Below, piece by piece: positions 17,158 through 24,711 of a DNA stretch of 64,000 nt. The stretch lies in assembly GCA_023398165.1 (NCBI GenBank), contig JAEWSQ010000025.1, positions 124,001-188,000 of the forward strand, given 5' to 3'. How positions within the stretch are numbered: the stretch's first letter is position 1; the number at the start of each line of letters is the position of its first letter. The notes beneath the pieces are model-generated. The model worked only from the letters and a program-made list of their open reading frames with translations, was not told the DNA's origin and searched no databases. The position numbers were made by a program, and so were the translations under genes. Source of the DNA: Spirochaetota bacterium (lineage in GTDB: Bacteria; Spirochaetota; Spirochaetia; Treponematales; Treponemataceae).

Positions 17158-17859
17158 TTAAGCAGACCCGAAGCGCCTGTTTCTTTTTTGATATTCTTTA
17201 ATATGTGATAGAAACTCTTCCTCGGCATAATCAGGCCACAGTGTGTCAGAAAAAATTAATTCTGCATACGCACCCTGCCATAAAAGCATATTACTGATTC
17301 TTTTTTCCCCTCCGGTTCTAATAATGACATCAACGTCAGGAAGATCCGGGTTGTCCAGGTACGTTGGAAATGTTTGTTCTGTAAGGGATTCAAAATTATC
17401 TATTTTTTTTACGGCACGCAGTATTTCATCTCTGCCGCCGTAGTTAATTGCAAGGGTTACAGTAATTCCGCTGAAGTTTTTACAATCTTCAACTGTATTC
17501 TTTATTTCTTCCTGCACGTTTAAAGGCAACCCGTCCAGGTTGCCTATATGTTTAACACACACCTCATTCTGTCTGTAAAAATCAAACTCCGAGCGGAGAT
17601 GAGCAGATATGAGATTCATTAAAAAACCAACTTCTTCCTGTGTACGTTTCCAATTTTCAGTGGAGAACGTATATAGGGTAACATATTTGATGCCGATGGT
17701 ACGGGCGGCTTTAATAATCTTTTTAGCCGTCTCAAGACCTTCCTTGTGGCCCTTTGTCCGCGGAAGATTTCTACTTTTTGCCCACCGCCCGTTGCCGTCC
17801 ATGATAAATGCAATATGCTCAGGAAGGGGAGAGCCGGTTTCTTCAACAGTATACGGCAT
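17158..17859 (-). CDS. uppS: Undecaprenyl diphosphate synthase
   Basis: This cis-prenyltransferase builds the C55 carrier lipid for peptidoglycan. The catalytic-Asp segment IAFIMDGNGRWA (Asp21), TKGHKEG, the YTFSTENW box and the C-terminal VDVIIRTGGEKRISN with W-AYAEL are present. Length 233 is normal. Its ATG overlaps the frr stop by one base (TGATG), so translation is coupled. It is followed by cdsA and dxr. Confidence 0.95.
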   Translation of the reverse strand: MPYTVEETGSPLPEHIAFIMDGNGRWAKSRNLPRTKGHKEGLETAKKIIKAARTIGIKYVTLYTFSTENWKRTQEEVGFLMNLISAHLRSEFDFYRQNEVCVKHIGNLDGLPLNVQEEIKNTVEDCKNFSGITVTLAINYGGRDEILRAVKKIDNFESLTEQTFPTYLDNPDLPDVDVIIRTGGEKRISNMLLWQGAYAELIFSDTLWPDYAEEEFLSHIKEYQKRNRRFGSA

Positions 17860-18410
17860 CAGCCTTCCAAAATCTCTTTTTCTTTATCATCAAGAATTTT
17901 ATTTATATCCTGAATGCACTTGTCTGTGGCTTTCTGCAGAGCCTCTTCAGATGATTTCAAATCATCCTCAGTAATAGAACTGTCCTTTTGAAGTTTTTTC
18001 AGCTCATCATTTCCATCACGGCGGATATTTCTAACTGCAACACGGCTGTTCTCTGCCATGGTTTTTGCCTGTTTGACAAGTTCTTTTCTCCGGTCGGCTG
18101 TCAGCGGCGGAATTGCAATTCGAATTACTTTTCCGTCATTTGAAGGATTAAATCCAAGGTCTGCTTTAAGAATAGCTTTTTCTATTTCTGCAATTAAGGT
18201 TTTGTCGAAAGGCATAATTACAACCATTCTTGCTTCCGGTATTGAAATATTTGCAACCTGATTTAAAGGTGTTTTTTCTCCATAGTAATCCACACGTACT
18301 TTATCAAAAATAGATGCAGATGCGCGTCCTGTACGTATTGTTTGTAATTCATCTTTTAGAGCTGCAATGCTCTTGTTCATTCTGTCTATTGATGGCTGAA
18401 TATCTGCCAT
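17859..18410 (-). CDS. frr: Ribosome recycling factor
   Basis: RRF splits the post-termination ribosome with EF-G. The three-helix-bundle plus beta-domain sequence is clear: MNKSIAALKDELQTIRTGRAS, YYGEKTPLNQVANIS, IPPLTADRRKELVKQAK and AVRNIRRDGND. I start at the ATG at 18410 (MADIQPS), preceded by GGGAG and giving 183 residues; an upstream Met at 18449 lies inside an inverted repeat and would add an unusual 13 residues. It is coupled to uppS at its 3' end. Confidence 0.95.
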   Translation of the reverse strand: MADIQPSIDRMNKSIAALKDELQTIRTGRASASIFDKVRVDYYGEKTPLNQVANISIPEARMVVIMPFDKTLIAEIEKAILKADLGFNPSNDGKVIRIAIPPLTADRRKELVKQAKTMAENSRVAVRNIRRDGNDELKKLQKDSSITEDDLKSSEEALQKATDKCIQDINKILDDKEKEILEG

Positions 18411-18443
18411 ATTAGTATCTCCCTGTGTTTCGCATCGGTATAC

Positions 18444-18482
18444 ATACAAGGCTGCATTGGTAAAGTAAACACAGCCTTGTAT
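18444..18482 (-). promoter_or_regulatory. 11-bp perfect inverted repeat between tsf and frr
   Basis: Arms at 18444-18454 (ATACAAGGCTG) and 18472-18482 (CAGCCTTGTAT) are exact complements with a 17-base loop. The repeat lies after the tsf terminator and directly before frr, and spans the region where an frr promoter is expected (minus strand TTTACT to TGTATA). It may be an operator or an RNA hairpin; no terminator-like T run follows. Confidence 0.5.
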
Positions 18483-18483
18483 A

Positions 18484-18513
18484 AAACAAGAAACTGTTCT
18501 TAATGAACAGTTC
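18484..18513 (-). terminator. Terminator after tsf
   Basis: Complementary arms AACTGTTC (18492-18499) and GAACAGTT (18505-18512) enclose the loop TTAAT; reading on the minus strand the hairpin is followed by TTCTTGTTTTAT. It would separate rpsB-tsf from frr-uppS-cdsA. Confidence 0.6.
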
Positions 18514-18533
18514 CTCTTACTATAACTTGAGGT

Positions 18534-19370
18534 TTATGCTCCCAAAAGATAGGTTACAACTTTGCCCAGAGTTAATGAAGCTCCAACTTCCTTGCCGATC
18601 TGTTCCAGTTTTTTTGCAACGCTGACTTTGTCGTCTTTAACAAAGGGCTGATCAACGAAACAGATATCTGCAAGATGTTTGGATATTTTTCCCTGAACAA
18701 TACCTGCTTTTACGTTTTCAGGTTTATCAAGTTCTGCAACCTGTTTTGTAAAAATTTCTTTCTGTTCCTGGATGTATGATGCTTCAACATCTTCTTTTCT
18801 GATGTATGCAGGTGTGAATGCAGCTATATGAAGGCAGCAGTCGTATGCGAACTGTTTTACAGTTTCATTTGATGAAGCACTGGCAGGATTTGCATTAATA
18901 AGTACTACAACGCCTGTTTTTGCATCGCTGTGAATATAGTTTGCACATACTGTTCCTTCAGGAATGGTAATAAGATCAAGTCTTCTTACCATCATGTTTT
19001 CTCTGATCTTTGTTGCAAGATCTAAAAGCATGTCGGAAAGCTCTTTTGTTACACTTGAAATACTTTTTGCAAGTGCAGTTTCTACAATTTTCTGTCCGAC
19101 TTGAATGAAATCAGCATTTTTTGAAACGAAATCTGTTTCGCAGGTAACTTCACAGATTACAAGTTTTTTTCCGTCAGTTTTAATAAAAATACGGCCTTCG
19201 GATGTTGCTCTATTAGCACGCTTTTCTACAGCTGCAAGGCCTTTTTCTTTTAACAGTTTTTCTGCTGCTGCAGCATCGCCGTTACATTGAACAAGGGCAT
19301 TTTTACATTCCATCATTCCTGCTCCGGTTTTATCGCGCAAAGCTTTTACTTCTGTTGCTTTGATTTCCAT
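18534..19370 (-). CDS. tsf: Elongation factor Ts
   Basis: EF-Ts is the nucleotide-exchange factor for EF-Tu. The N-terminal UBA-like domain starts MEIKATEVKALRDKTGAGMMECKNAL, and the core includes KTDGKKLVICEVTCETDFVSKN, the TDFV motif that inserts into EF-Tu. Length 278 is normal. AGGAG precedes the ATG. It follows rpsB by 37 bases, the usual pairing, and is followed by a terminator hairpin. Confidence 0.97.
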   Translation of the reverse strand: MEIKATEVKALRDKTGAGMMECKNALVQCNGDAAAAEKLLKEKGLAAVEKRANRATSEGRIFIKTDGKKLVICEVTCETDFVSKNADFIQVGQKIVETALAKSISSVTKELSDMLLDLATKIRENMMVRRLDLITIPEGTVCANYIHSDAKTGVVVLINANPASASSNETVKQFAYDCCLHIAAFTPAYIRKEDVEASYIQEQKEIFTKQVAELDKPENVKAGIVQGKISKHLADICFVDQPFVKDDKVSVAKKLEQIGKEVGASLTLGKVVTYLLGA

Positions 19371-19407
19371 TTTTTGACTCCTATAAAAATTATGAAACTA
19401 CAGCCGG

Positions 19408-20280
19408 CTATTCGTAGAGTTTATCTTCATCTACGAGTTCATCATCACCTTCTGAATTTTCAATATCCTCATCTTTGGGTTCAGTAGGTGTGTAATTGCT
19501 GTAGTCGACAATCTCTTCTTCATCAGCACCGGCTTTAGCACTTCCTTCCATTCCTTCTTCATCATCATCTTGAAGATCTTCAATAATTTTAAGACCGTTT
19601 TCATTATCGGCTTCAATTACTGCATTAGCAATGATCGAGGTAAAAAGAGTAATGGCGCGGATTGCATCATCGTTACCTGGAATCGGGAAATCAATACCTT
19701 CGGGGTTGCAGTTGGTATCTACAACAGCAACAATCGGGATTCCCATTCTTCTGGCTTCTGCTACCGCAATAGCTTCTTTATGAGTATCAATAATGAAAAT
19801 AATTCCCGGCAGTTCTTTCATCTCTTTAATACCGCCGAGGTTTTTTTCGAGTTTTGCCTTTTCTTTTTGAATACCGGAAATTTCTTTTTTGGTAAGATTT
19901 TCAAAAGTACCGTCAATTTCCATCTTCTCGAGTTTTTTAAGACGTAAAAGTGATTTTTTAATAGTAGAGAAGTTTGTAAGCATACCGCCAAGCCAGCGGT
20001 TATTTACATAAAACATTCCGCAGCGTTCAGCTTCTTTAGCAATTGCCTGCTGTGCCTGTTTTTTTGTTCCAACAAAAAGAACCGATTTCCCTTCTGTTGT
20101 TACCTTGCGGACTGCACTATATGCATCCTTGATTGCAACAATTGTCTTCTGCAGATCAATAATATGAATCCCGTTGCGTTCAGCAAAAATGTATTTTTTC
20201 ATACGGGGATCCCAACGCTTGACTTGGTGACCGAAATGAACACCAGATTCAAGCAGACTCTTCATGGTTACTACTGCCAT
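19408..20280 (-). CDS. rpsB: 30S ribosomal protein S2 with acidic C-terminal tail
   Basis: S2 sits on the 30S head-body junction. The family signature is clear: MKSLLESGVHFGHQVKRWDPRMKKYIF, then NNRWLGGMLTNF and PGIIFIIDTHKE. I start at the ATG at 20280 with AAGGAG upstream, giving 290 residues; a Met 13 codons upstream lies in the leader. About 50 residues after the conserved core are highly acidic (stretches of DDDEEG, DEEEIVD, EGDDELVDEDK), an extension absent from E. coli S2. Confidence 0.96.
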   Translation of the reverse strand: MAVVTMKSLLESGVHFGHQVKRWDPRMKKYIFAERNGIHIIDLQKTIVAIKDAYSAVRKVTTEGKSVLFVGTKKQAQQAIAKEAERCGMFYVNNRWLGGMLTNFSTIKKSLLRLKKLEKMEIDGTFENLTKKEISGIQKEKAKLEKNLGGIKEMKELPGIIFIIDTHKEAIAVAEARRMGIPIVAVVDTNCNPEGIDFPIPGNDDAIRAITLFTSIIANAVIEADNENGLKIIEDLQDDDEEGMEGSAKAGADEEEIVDYSNYTPTEPKDEDIENSEGDDELVDEDKLYE

Positions 20281-20296
20281 GAAACGCTCCTTCACC

Positions 20297-20313
20297 GGAA
20301 ACACTATGTTTCC
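20297..20313 (-). promoter_or_regulatory. Hairpin in the rpsB leader
   Basis: GGAAAC (20297-20302) and GTTTCC (20308-20313) form a perfect 6-bp stem with a 5-base loop, ending 17 bases before the rpsB ATG and close to its Shine-Dalgarno. It could modulate S2 translation, but conservation was not testable here. Confidence 0.35.
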
Positions 20314-20412
20314 TGCCAATCTCTATGTCTCGATACAGAAAAAGGTTGCCCTGTCTGTACGGAAGATCAGAAACAGCGGTACCGCACACAGCAAGTCCGC
20401 GTTCTGGCCGGA

Positions 20413-21003
20413 CTATTCCAGAATAGAATAACCCTGCTCTTTAAGTATGTCATAAAATTCAAAAATAGGCAAGCCGATTATTGAGCTGTAGGAGCCTTCA
20501 ATACGTTCAATAAAGCATGATGCCATGCCTTGAATTCTGTATCCGCCGGCAGCCCCGTGCCATTCTCCTGTATTTACGTACCATTCAATTTCCTTATCAT
20601 TCATTTTTGAAAATTTCAGGTTTGTTTTATTAATTCTTGTAGATAGATAGTTCAACTTACCATTAAAAAGAGCAATTGCTGATAATACGGTCTGCTCCTT
20701 GCCGGAGAAAGCTTTTAAAAAACGGACAGCCTCGTCCTGATTTTCCGGTTTGCCGTATATTTTCCCATCTGATACAACAATTGTGTCTGCCCCGAGAATC
20801 CAGGGTATCATCTGTCCCGATGGGAAGGTTCTCATAACTGCTTCCACTTTTTTTGTTGCAAACAATTCTGCTGTTGCTTCAGGATCTGCGTTATCAGGGA
20901 TCGTTTCATCGATCTGGGGGATAATAACGCGAAAAGGTATGCTTAATTTGGTAAGTATCTCCTGTCTTCTAGGAGAAGATGATGCTAAAATAATCGGTTC
21001 CAT
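20413..21003 (-). CDS. maf: Maf-family nucleoside triphosphate pyrophosphatase
   Basis: Maf proteins hydrolyse non-canonical or modified NTPs to NMP and PPi. The substrate loop LASSSPRRQEIL is at 6-17; EVxADTIVV appears as LGADTIVVSDGKIYGKP, and RIQGMASCFIERIEGSYSSIIGLP carries the conserved C-terminal motif. Length 196 is normal. AGGAA precedes the ATG. It lies upstream of rpsB on the same strand and diverges from tRNA-Arg. Confidence 0.92.
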   Translation of the reverse strand: MEPIILASSSPRRQEILTKLSIPFRVIIPQIDETIPDNADPEATAELFATKKVEAVMRTFPSGQMIPWILGADTIVVSDGKIYGKPENQDEAVRFLKAFSGKEQTVLSAIALFNGKLNYLSTRINKTNLKFSKMNDKEIEWYVNTGEWHGAAGGYRIQGMASCFIERIEGSYSSIIGLPIFEFYDILKEQGYSILE

Positions 21004-21029
21004 GTGTGTTCCTATTGGTGCTTATTTTC

Positions 21030-21058
21030 TTGACAAAAAAATTAATTATCTATATGCT
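21030..21058 (+). promoter_or_regulatory. Promoter of tRNA-Arg
   Basis: TTGACA (21030-21035) and TATGCT (21053-21058) are separated by 17 bases and end 11 bases before the mature tRNA 5' end. Confidence 0.65.
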
Positions 21059-21069
21059 TCTATCCAGTC

Positions 21070-21143
21070 GAGAGATTAGCTCATTTGGATAGAGCGTCGC
21101 CCTCCGGAGGCGAAGGTGGCAGGTTCGAATCCTGTATCTCTCA
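21070..21143 (+). tRNA. tRNA-Arg, anticodon CCG
   Basis: All arms fold: acceptor GAGAGAT with ATCTCTC, D stem GCTC with GAGC, anticodon stem TCGCC with GGCGA around the loop CTCCGGA (anticodon CCG, codon CGG), and T stem GCAGG with CCTGT (one G-U) around TTCGAAT. The discriminator is A and no CCA is encoded, so CCA must be added after transcription. Length is 74 with a short variable loop. It has its own promoter and is followed by a hairpin. Confidence 0.95.
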
Positions 21144-21182
21144 AATAAAAAGATGCATCAATCGAATGGTGCCCTTTATAAA

Positions 21183-21210
21183 GAAAAGCAGGATATAAAT
21201 CCTGCTTTTC
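21183..21210. terminator. Bidirectional terminator between tRNA-Arg and the HEAT-repeat gene
   Basis: A perfect 12-bp stem, GAAAAGCAGGAT (21183-21194) with ATCCTGCTTTTC (21199-21210), around ATAA. The stem carries T-rich ends in both directions, so it can end the tRNA transcript and the opposing HEAT-repeat gene transcript. Confidence 0.7.
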
Positions 21211-21261
21211 GTGTTTTAGGATGTATTTACAAACCCTTATAATTGAAATGACGGGTTTTAT

Positions 21262-21945
21262 TTATCTTCCCGTAAGTTTCTTGAGTAAATCCAAAGCCTT
21301 GGTTCTTACAGGGGTAACATAATTGTAATTAGTTGCAATTGCAGATATTGACTGGATCATTGAACTTGTATCTTTCACAGAAGGTGCCAGTTTCTCATAT
21401 GCAACAAGAATTTCCAGAGCCATACTGCTGGTCGGATTTAAAACTGCATATTTTTTCTGAGCCCACGCGATTGCTTCTACAACTTCATTACTGTCATTAT
21501 TCATTCCGATATCGCCTAAAGCACGTATAGCGCTTGTCGCTACCATAGGCTCATTATCTGCAAGGGTAACTTTAAGAAGTGTATCTTTAGCTTCTTCTGT
21601 CTTGAGTTTTCCAAGAAGGTCGCAGGCTTTAGCCCGGATATCGGGGTAATTGTTTGCAAGACGTCCGTTTGTTCTGGCCTGGGAGAAAACTCCTTCACCC
21701 GCAAGAAGATCGAGAGCTTCGTGCATATCGGGACTTGTTCTTCCTGAGTCCAACGCTGTCTCCAAATATTGCAATGAAACCAGTTTGCTGTCGCGGTCTT
21801 CGGCTACTGCCAGTTCCTTAATAATAACATCTTCAACAGTGCTTAAGTATTCCTGCTCAACGGTTACTTCTGTGCGCTGTGCACTTATATTCGCCGCTAA
21901 AAGCAGTAAAACAAAACATACCGCGGCAGTTTTAAAAAGCTTCAT
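21262..21945 (-). CDS. Exported HEAT-repeat protein
   Basis: This 227-residue protein has a signal peptide (MKLFKTAAVCFVLLLLAANISAQ, cleavage after SAQ) without a lipobox cysteine, then several HEAT-like helical pairs, clearest in YPDIRAKACDLLGKLKTEEAKDTL and EPMVATSAIRALGDIG. Such repeats usually form protein-binding solenoids. No enzyme motif is seen. GGAGG precedes the ATG. It follows the lipoprotein gene on the same strand by about 57 bases; joint function in the envelope is only inferred. Confidence 0.75.
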   Translation of the reverse strand: MKLFKTAAVCFVLLLLAANISAQRTEVTVEQEYLSTVEDVIIKELAVAEDRDSKLVSLQYLETALDSGRTSPDMHEALDLLAGEGVFSQARTNGRLANNYPDIRAKACDLLGKLKTEEAKDTLLKVTLADNEPMVATSAIRALGDIGMNNDSNEVVEAIAWAQKKYAVLNPTSSMALEILVAYEKLAPSVKDTSSMIQSISAIATNYNYVTPVRTKALDLLKKLTGR

Positions 21946-22002
21946 AAAAATCCTCCTCAGATTTCAAAGAAATTATACACTATTGCTTATGAAAAATCAA
22001 CG

Positions 22003-22650
22003 TTACAGGGTGTCAAGAATGAGCATCCATTCACCTTTAATTTTTTCAAAATAATAACAAATTATATCCTGATCGTCCTTCACCTGAACGACTTTTACCG
22101 AAGTTGAAGAAATGTAGCGGATTTCATCAACAGTAACATTAAGTCTTGAAGGGATAAATATAAGTCTGAAGTAGTCTTCAAGGTTTTTAAGTGTAATCCC
22201 CTTCACCGGAAGGCGGGAAGAAACCGACTCAAGATTAGACGTATTTTGCCAATAAGCGAGGGACTGAGGACTTATATATTTAATCCACTTCTTGTAATCT
22301 TTTTTCTGCATAATCTGCGATAAATCGTCAATTATGCTTAGAATGGTTTTTTTATCGTTCTCAAATACATCGTGGGTAATGACTTCATCTTTAAGTTCGC
22401 TTACAGAACGTATATACTCGTCTTCTTTTGCATCTGCAACAGTTTCGATTACCGGCTCATCAATAACTGCCGGCGTGTTATTCTCTACAATGATGACTTC
22501 AGGTTCGTCAATAACAATCTGTTCCTCTGCAACTGTTTGAACATCCTGTTCCGGCTGTGCAGTTTCGTTCTGTTTGGTAGAGCAGGATAATACTAAAAGT
22601 AAGACCGCGGCGAGAAGTAATGCATATTTAGTGATATTTGATATACTCAT
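22003..22650 (-). CDS. Lipoprotein of unknown function
   Basis: This 215-residue protein has a type II signal peptide with LVLSC at 19-23, so Cys23 should be lipidated after LspA cleavage. Residues 25-75 are acidic, with Val/Pro/Glu-rich low-complexity repeats (VIDEPE, VIIVEN, PVIDEPVIE), probably a flexible spacer. The C-terminal 130 residues form a folded domain (ILSIIDDLSQIMQKKDYKKWIKYIS, then YFRLIFIPSRLNVTVDEIRYIS, KGEWMLILDTL). That domain resembles small NTF2-like folds in outline, but I do not recognise a named family. It diverges from coaD. Confidence 0.75.
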   Translation of the reverse strand: MSISNITKYALLLAAVLLLVLSCSTKQNETAQPEQDVQTVAEEQIVIDEPEVIIVENNTPAVIDEPVIETVADAKEDEYIRSVSELKDEVITHDVFENDKKTILSIIDDLSQIMQKKDYKKWIKYISPQSLAYWQNTSNLESVSSRLPVKGITLKNLEDYFRLIFIPSRLNVTVDEIRYISSTSVKVVQVKDDQDIICYYFEKIKGEWMLILDTL

Positions 22651-22702
22651 GGTTTTTCATTGTACTACTCTTATGAATTTTCGTCAAATCACTTTTAGGA
22701 TC

Positions 22703-22732
22703 TTGACCTATTATACTTGAAAATAATACAAT
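22703..22732 (+). promoter_or_regulatory. Promoter of coaD, placed for a leaderless transcript
   Basis: TTGACC (22703-22708) and TACAAT (22727-22732) are 18 bases apart. The coaD ATG begins at 22738, five bases after the -10, which is where transcription would start, and no Shine-Dalgarno is visible. Confidence 0.45.
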
Positions 22733-22737
22733 AAATT

Positions 22738-23217
22738 ATGATATCTGCATTATTCCCCGGTTCCTTTGATCCTCCAACATTCGGGCATTTAAATATAATA
22801 GAAAGAGCCCGGAAGATATTCCGCGAAATACATGTTGTCATTGCGGTAAACAGCGCGAAACACTATTTGTTTTCAGAGCAGGAACGTCTGGACATGATGA
22901 TCAGGTTAACAAGTCAATGGGATAATGTCCGGGTTTCAACGTGCAGCACTTTAATAGTAGATTATGCAAAAAAGAATAATGCGCTTGTGTTAATCAGAGG
23001 AATCCGAAATATGGCCGATTTTTCGTATGAATTTGATTTATCTCTCTTAAACAGAGGGCTTGATTCATCCATAGAGACTATTTTCATTCCTACTGATCCT
23101 GAGTTTTTCGTTCTTAAATCGAGCGCAATTAAAGAGCTTGCTTACTTAGGCGGAGATATTTCTAAAATGGTTCCGGATTTTGTAGCAGAGGCATTAAAAA
23201 AGAAGCTTACAAAATAA
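22738..23217 (+). CDS. coaD: Pantetheine-phosphate adenylyltransferase
   Basis: PPAT transfers AMP from ATP to 4'-phosphopantetheine, the penultimate step to coenzyme A. The nucleotidyltransferase TxGH motif is in ALFPGSFDPPTFGHLNII (residues 4-21); RGIRNMADFSYEFDL and the C-terminal VLKSSAIKELAYLGGDIS are characteristic. Length 159 is normal. CoA made here also supplies the prosthetic group of the acyl carrier protein encoded nearby. No ribosome site is seen before the ATG. Confidence 0.95.
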   Translation: MISALFPGSFDPPTFGHLNIIERARKIFREIHVVIAVNSAKHYLFSEQERLDMMIRLTSQWDNVRVSTCSTLIVDYAKKNNALVLIRGIRNMADFSYEFDLSLLNRGLDSSIETIFIPTDPEFFVLKSSAIKELAYLGGDISKMVPDFVAEALKKKLTK

Positions 23218-23255
23218 GTTTTATGACAATTTTACATATAATGTAATTTTACCGT

Positions 23256-23283
23256 TTGACAAAATATTATAAAATGTTATAAT
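23256..23283 (+). promoter_or_regulatory. Promoter of rpmF-acpP(-rnc)
   Basis: TTGACA (23256-23261) and a perfect TATAAT (23278-23283) are 16 bases apart. The leader to rpmF is about 70 bases and AT-rich. Confidence 0.65.
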
Positions 23284-23360
23284 ACATTGACAAGCTCAGT
23301 AGTAATGTTGTATTGTTAACAAGTTATAATTCATAACAAATTATTTAGCGAGGTTTATAT

Positions 23361-23549
23361 ATGGCAGTACCAAGAGCGAAAACGTCAAAAGCTCGTACCA
23401 AAAGAAGACAGGGTATAAACATGCGTTTATCAGCTCCTAATCTTGTTGAGTGCGGCAATTGCGGAAATTTAACGATGCAGCACCGCGTATGCCCCAAATG
23501 CGGGTTTTATCGCGGACGCCAGGTGATTTCACCTGAAAGCAACAGTTAA
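23361..23549 (+). CDS. rpmF: 50S ribosomal protein L32
   Basis: This 62-residue L32 starts MAVPRAKTSKARTKRRQ and carries a full zinc ribbon, CGNC near 33-36 and CPKC near 45-48, ending GFYRGRQVI. Presence of all four cysteines marks the zinc-containing paralogue type. GCGAGG precedes the ATG. It lies 12 bases before acpP, the common rpmF-fatty-acid gene pairing. Confidence 0.96.
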   Translation: MAVPRAKTSKARTKRRQGINMRLSAPNLVECGNCGNLTMQHRVCPKCGFYRGRQVISPESNS

Positions 23550-23561
23550 CAGGAGATAACA

Positions 23562-23798
23562 ATGGACGAATTGTTCAAGAAAATGCAAAAGCTGATTGCA
23601 GAAAAATTAGAAATTGATGAGTCGAAAATAACTTTGGATTCTTCATTTCGTCAGGATTTAGGCGCCGATAGTCTGGATACTTATGAATTAGTATACGCTA
23701 TTGAAGAAGAACTCGGTGTAAGCGTACCTGATGACAAGGCAAACGAATTCGAAACCGTTCGCGATGCCTATGATTTCATAAAATCACAGTCAAAATAA
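23562..23798 (+). CDS. acpP: Acyl carrier protein
   Basis: This acidic 78-residue protein carries growing acyl chains on a 4'-phosphopantetheine arm. The attachment Ser37 is in LGADSLDTYELV; the rest follows the four-helix ACP pattern (EEELGVSVPDDKANEFETVRDAYDFI). AGGAGA precedes the ATG. It is the second gene after rpmF and is followed by a long hairpin, then rnc. Confidence 0.97.
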   Translation: MDELFKKMQKLIAEKLEIDESKITLDSSFRQDLGADSLDTYELVYAIEEELGVSVPDDKANEFETVRDAYDFIKSQSK

Positions 23799-23813
23799 GT
23801 TTTTGCAGAAATG

Positions 23814-23861
23814 ACACAGGAGAAACTGCATTTTATGCAGTATTTCCTGTGTTGCTTTTTT
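23814..23861 (+). terminator. Long hairpin with T run between acpP and rnc
   Basis: ACACAGGA (23814-23821) pairs with TCCTGTGT (23845-23852), continuing through ACTGCAT and ATGCAGT to a three-base loop; in total about 17 pairs with one A-A mismatch and one G-U. Six Ts follow at 23856-23861. It reads as an acpP terminator, but rnc starts six bases later, so it may also be an RNase III target in a read-through transcript. Confidence 0.65.
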
Positions 23862-23866
23862 AAACC

Positions 23867-24601
23867 ATGGATTTATTTTCACACAAACAAAAAGTACTAC
23901 CGGAAAGGAAAAATCTTCTTTCCCTTTTTCAAAAAAATATCAATGTTAAATTTAAAGATATATCTCTGCTGGATCTGGCTTTTCATCATAGATCATACGT
24001 AAATGAAGCTTCTTCAGGCTCATGCAACAATGAAAGACTTGAATTTTTAGGCGATGCGGTATTAGGTATGGCTGTTGCCGGTTTTCTCTATGAGAGACTC
24101 TACGGTCATACTGAAGGAGATCTTGCCAAAGCAAAGTCTGTCGTTGTTTCTGAAGTAATCCTTTCGGAAATTGCATTGCAGATTGGCATTGATCAATGCC
24201 TTTTACTGGGAAGAGGGGAAGAGTTATCCGGCGGGAGACAAAAAAAAGCTCTCCTTGCAGATGCTCTTGAGGCAGTTATAGGCGCTCTGTATTTAGACAG
24301 CGGCTACAGATCCGCTGAAAAACTCATACTGCAGCTAATAGTACCTGAAATTGATAAGGTGCTTTCAAATAAGCATCATAAGGATTATAAAACGCTCCTG
24401 CAGGAATTTTGCCAAAAGAAGTACAAGGAATGTCCTGTATATGAACTTGTAAAAAATACCGGTCCTGATCATGACAGAACTTTTTGGGTTACGGTTGTAT
24501 GCAACGCGGCATCGTATGGTCCTGAACAGGGTAAAAGCAAGAAAGAAGCCGAACAAGCTGCAGCACAAAGGGCGTGGACGGCTCTGTCTTCACAATCGTA
24601 A
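23867..24601 (+). CDS. rnc: Ribonuclease III
   Basis: RNase III cuts double-stranded RNA, including rRNA precursors. The catalytic domain has the signature NERLEFLGDAVLG at 55-67 and the later DALEAVIGALYLDSG with the second acidic pair; a dsRNA-binding domain (about 165-240) ends KGKSKKEAEQAAAQRAW. Length 244 is normal. The ATG at 23867 fits the family N-terminus, but no Shine-Dalgarno is seen. Position after acpP is widespread among bacteria. Confidence 0.94.
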   Translation: MDLFSHKQKVLPERKNLLSLFQKNINVKFKDISLLDLAFHHRSYVNEASSGSCNNERLEFLGDAVLGMAVAGFLYERLYGHTEGDLAKAKSVVVSEVILSEIALQIGIDQCLLLGRGEELSGGRQKKALLADALEAVIGALYLDSGYRSAEKLILQLIVPEIDKVLSNKHHKDYKTLLQEFCQKKYKECPVYELVKNTGPDHDRTFWVTVVCNAASYGPEQGKSKKEAEQAAAQRAWTALSSQS

Positions 24602-24625
24602 ATTTAAATCATTTGTATTAAAAAC

Positions 24626-24654
24626 TTGCGTATAGCTGAACCTCATGGTAGAAT
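24626..24654 (+). promoter_or_regulatory. Promoter of the aldo/keto reductase gene
   Basis: TTGCGT (24626-24631) and TAGAAT (24649-24654) are 17 bases apart, about 55 bases before the start codon. Confidence 0.5.
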
Positions 24655-24711
24655 ACAGTATGGCTTTTAGGCGGTACTTAACAGACGTACAATGAAACTG
24701 CGGAGGTGTGA

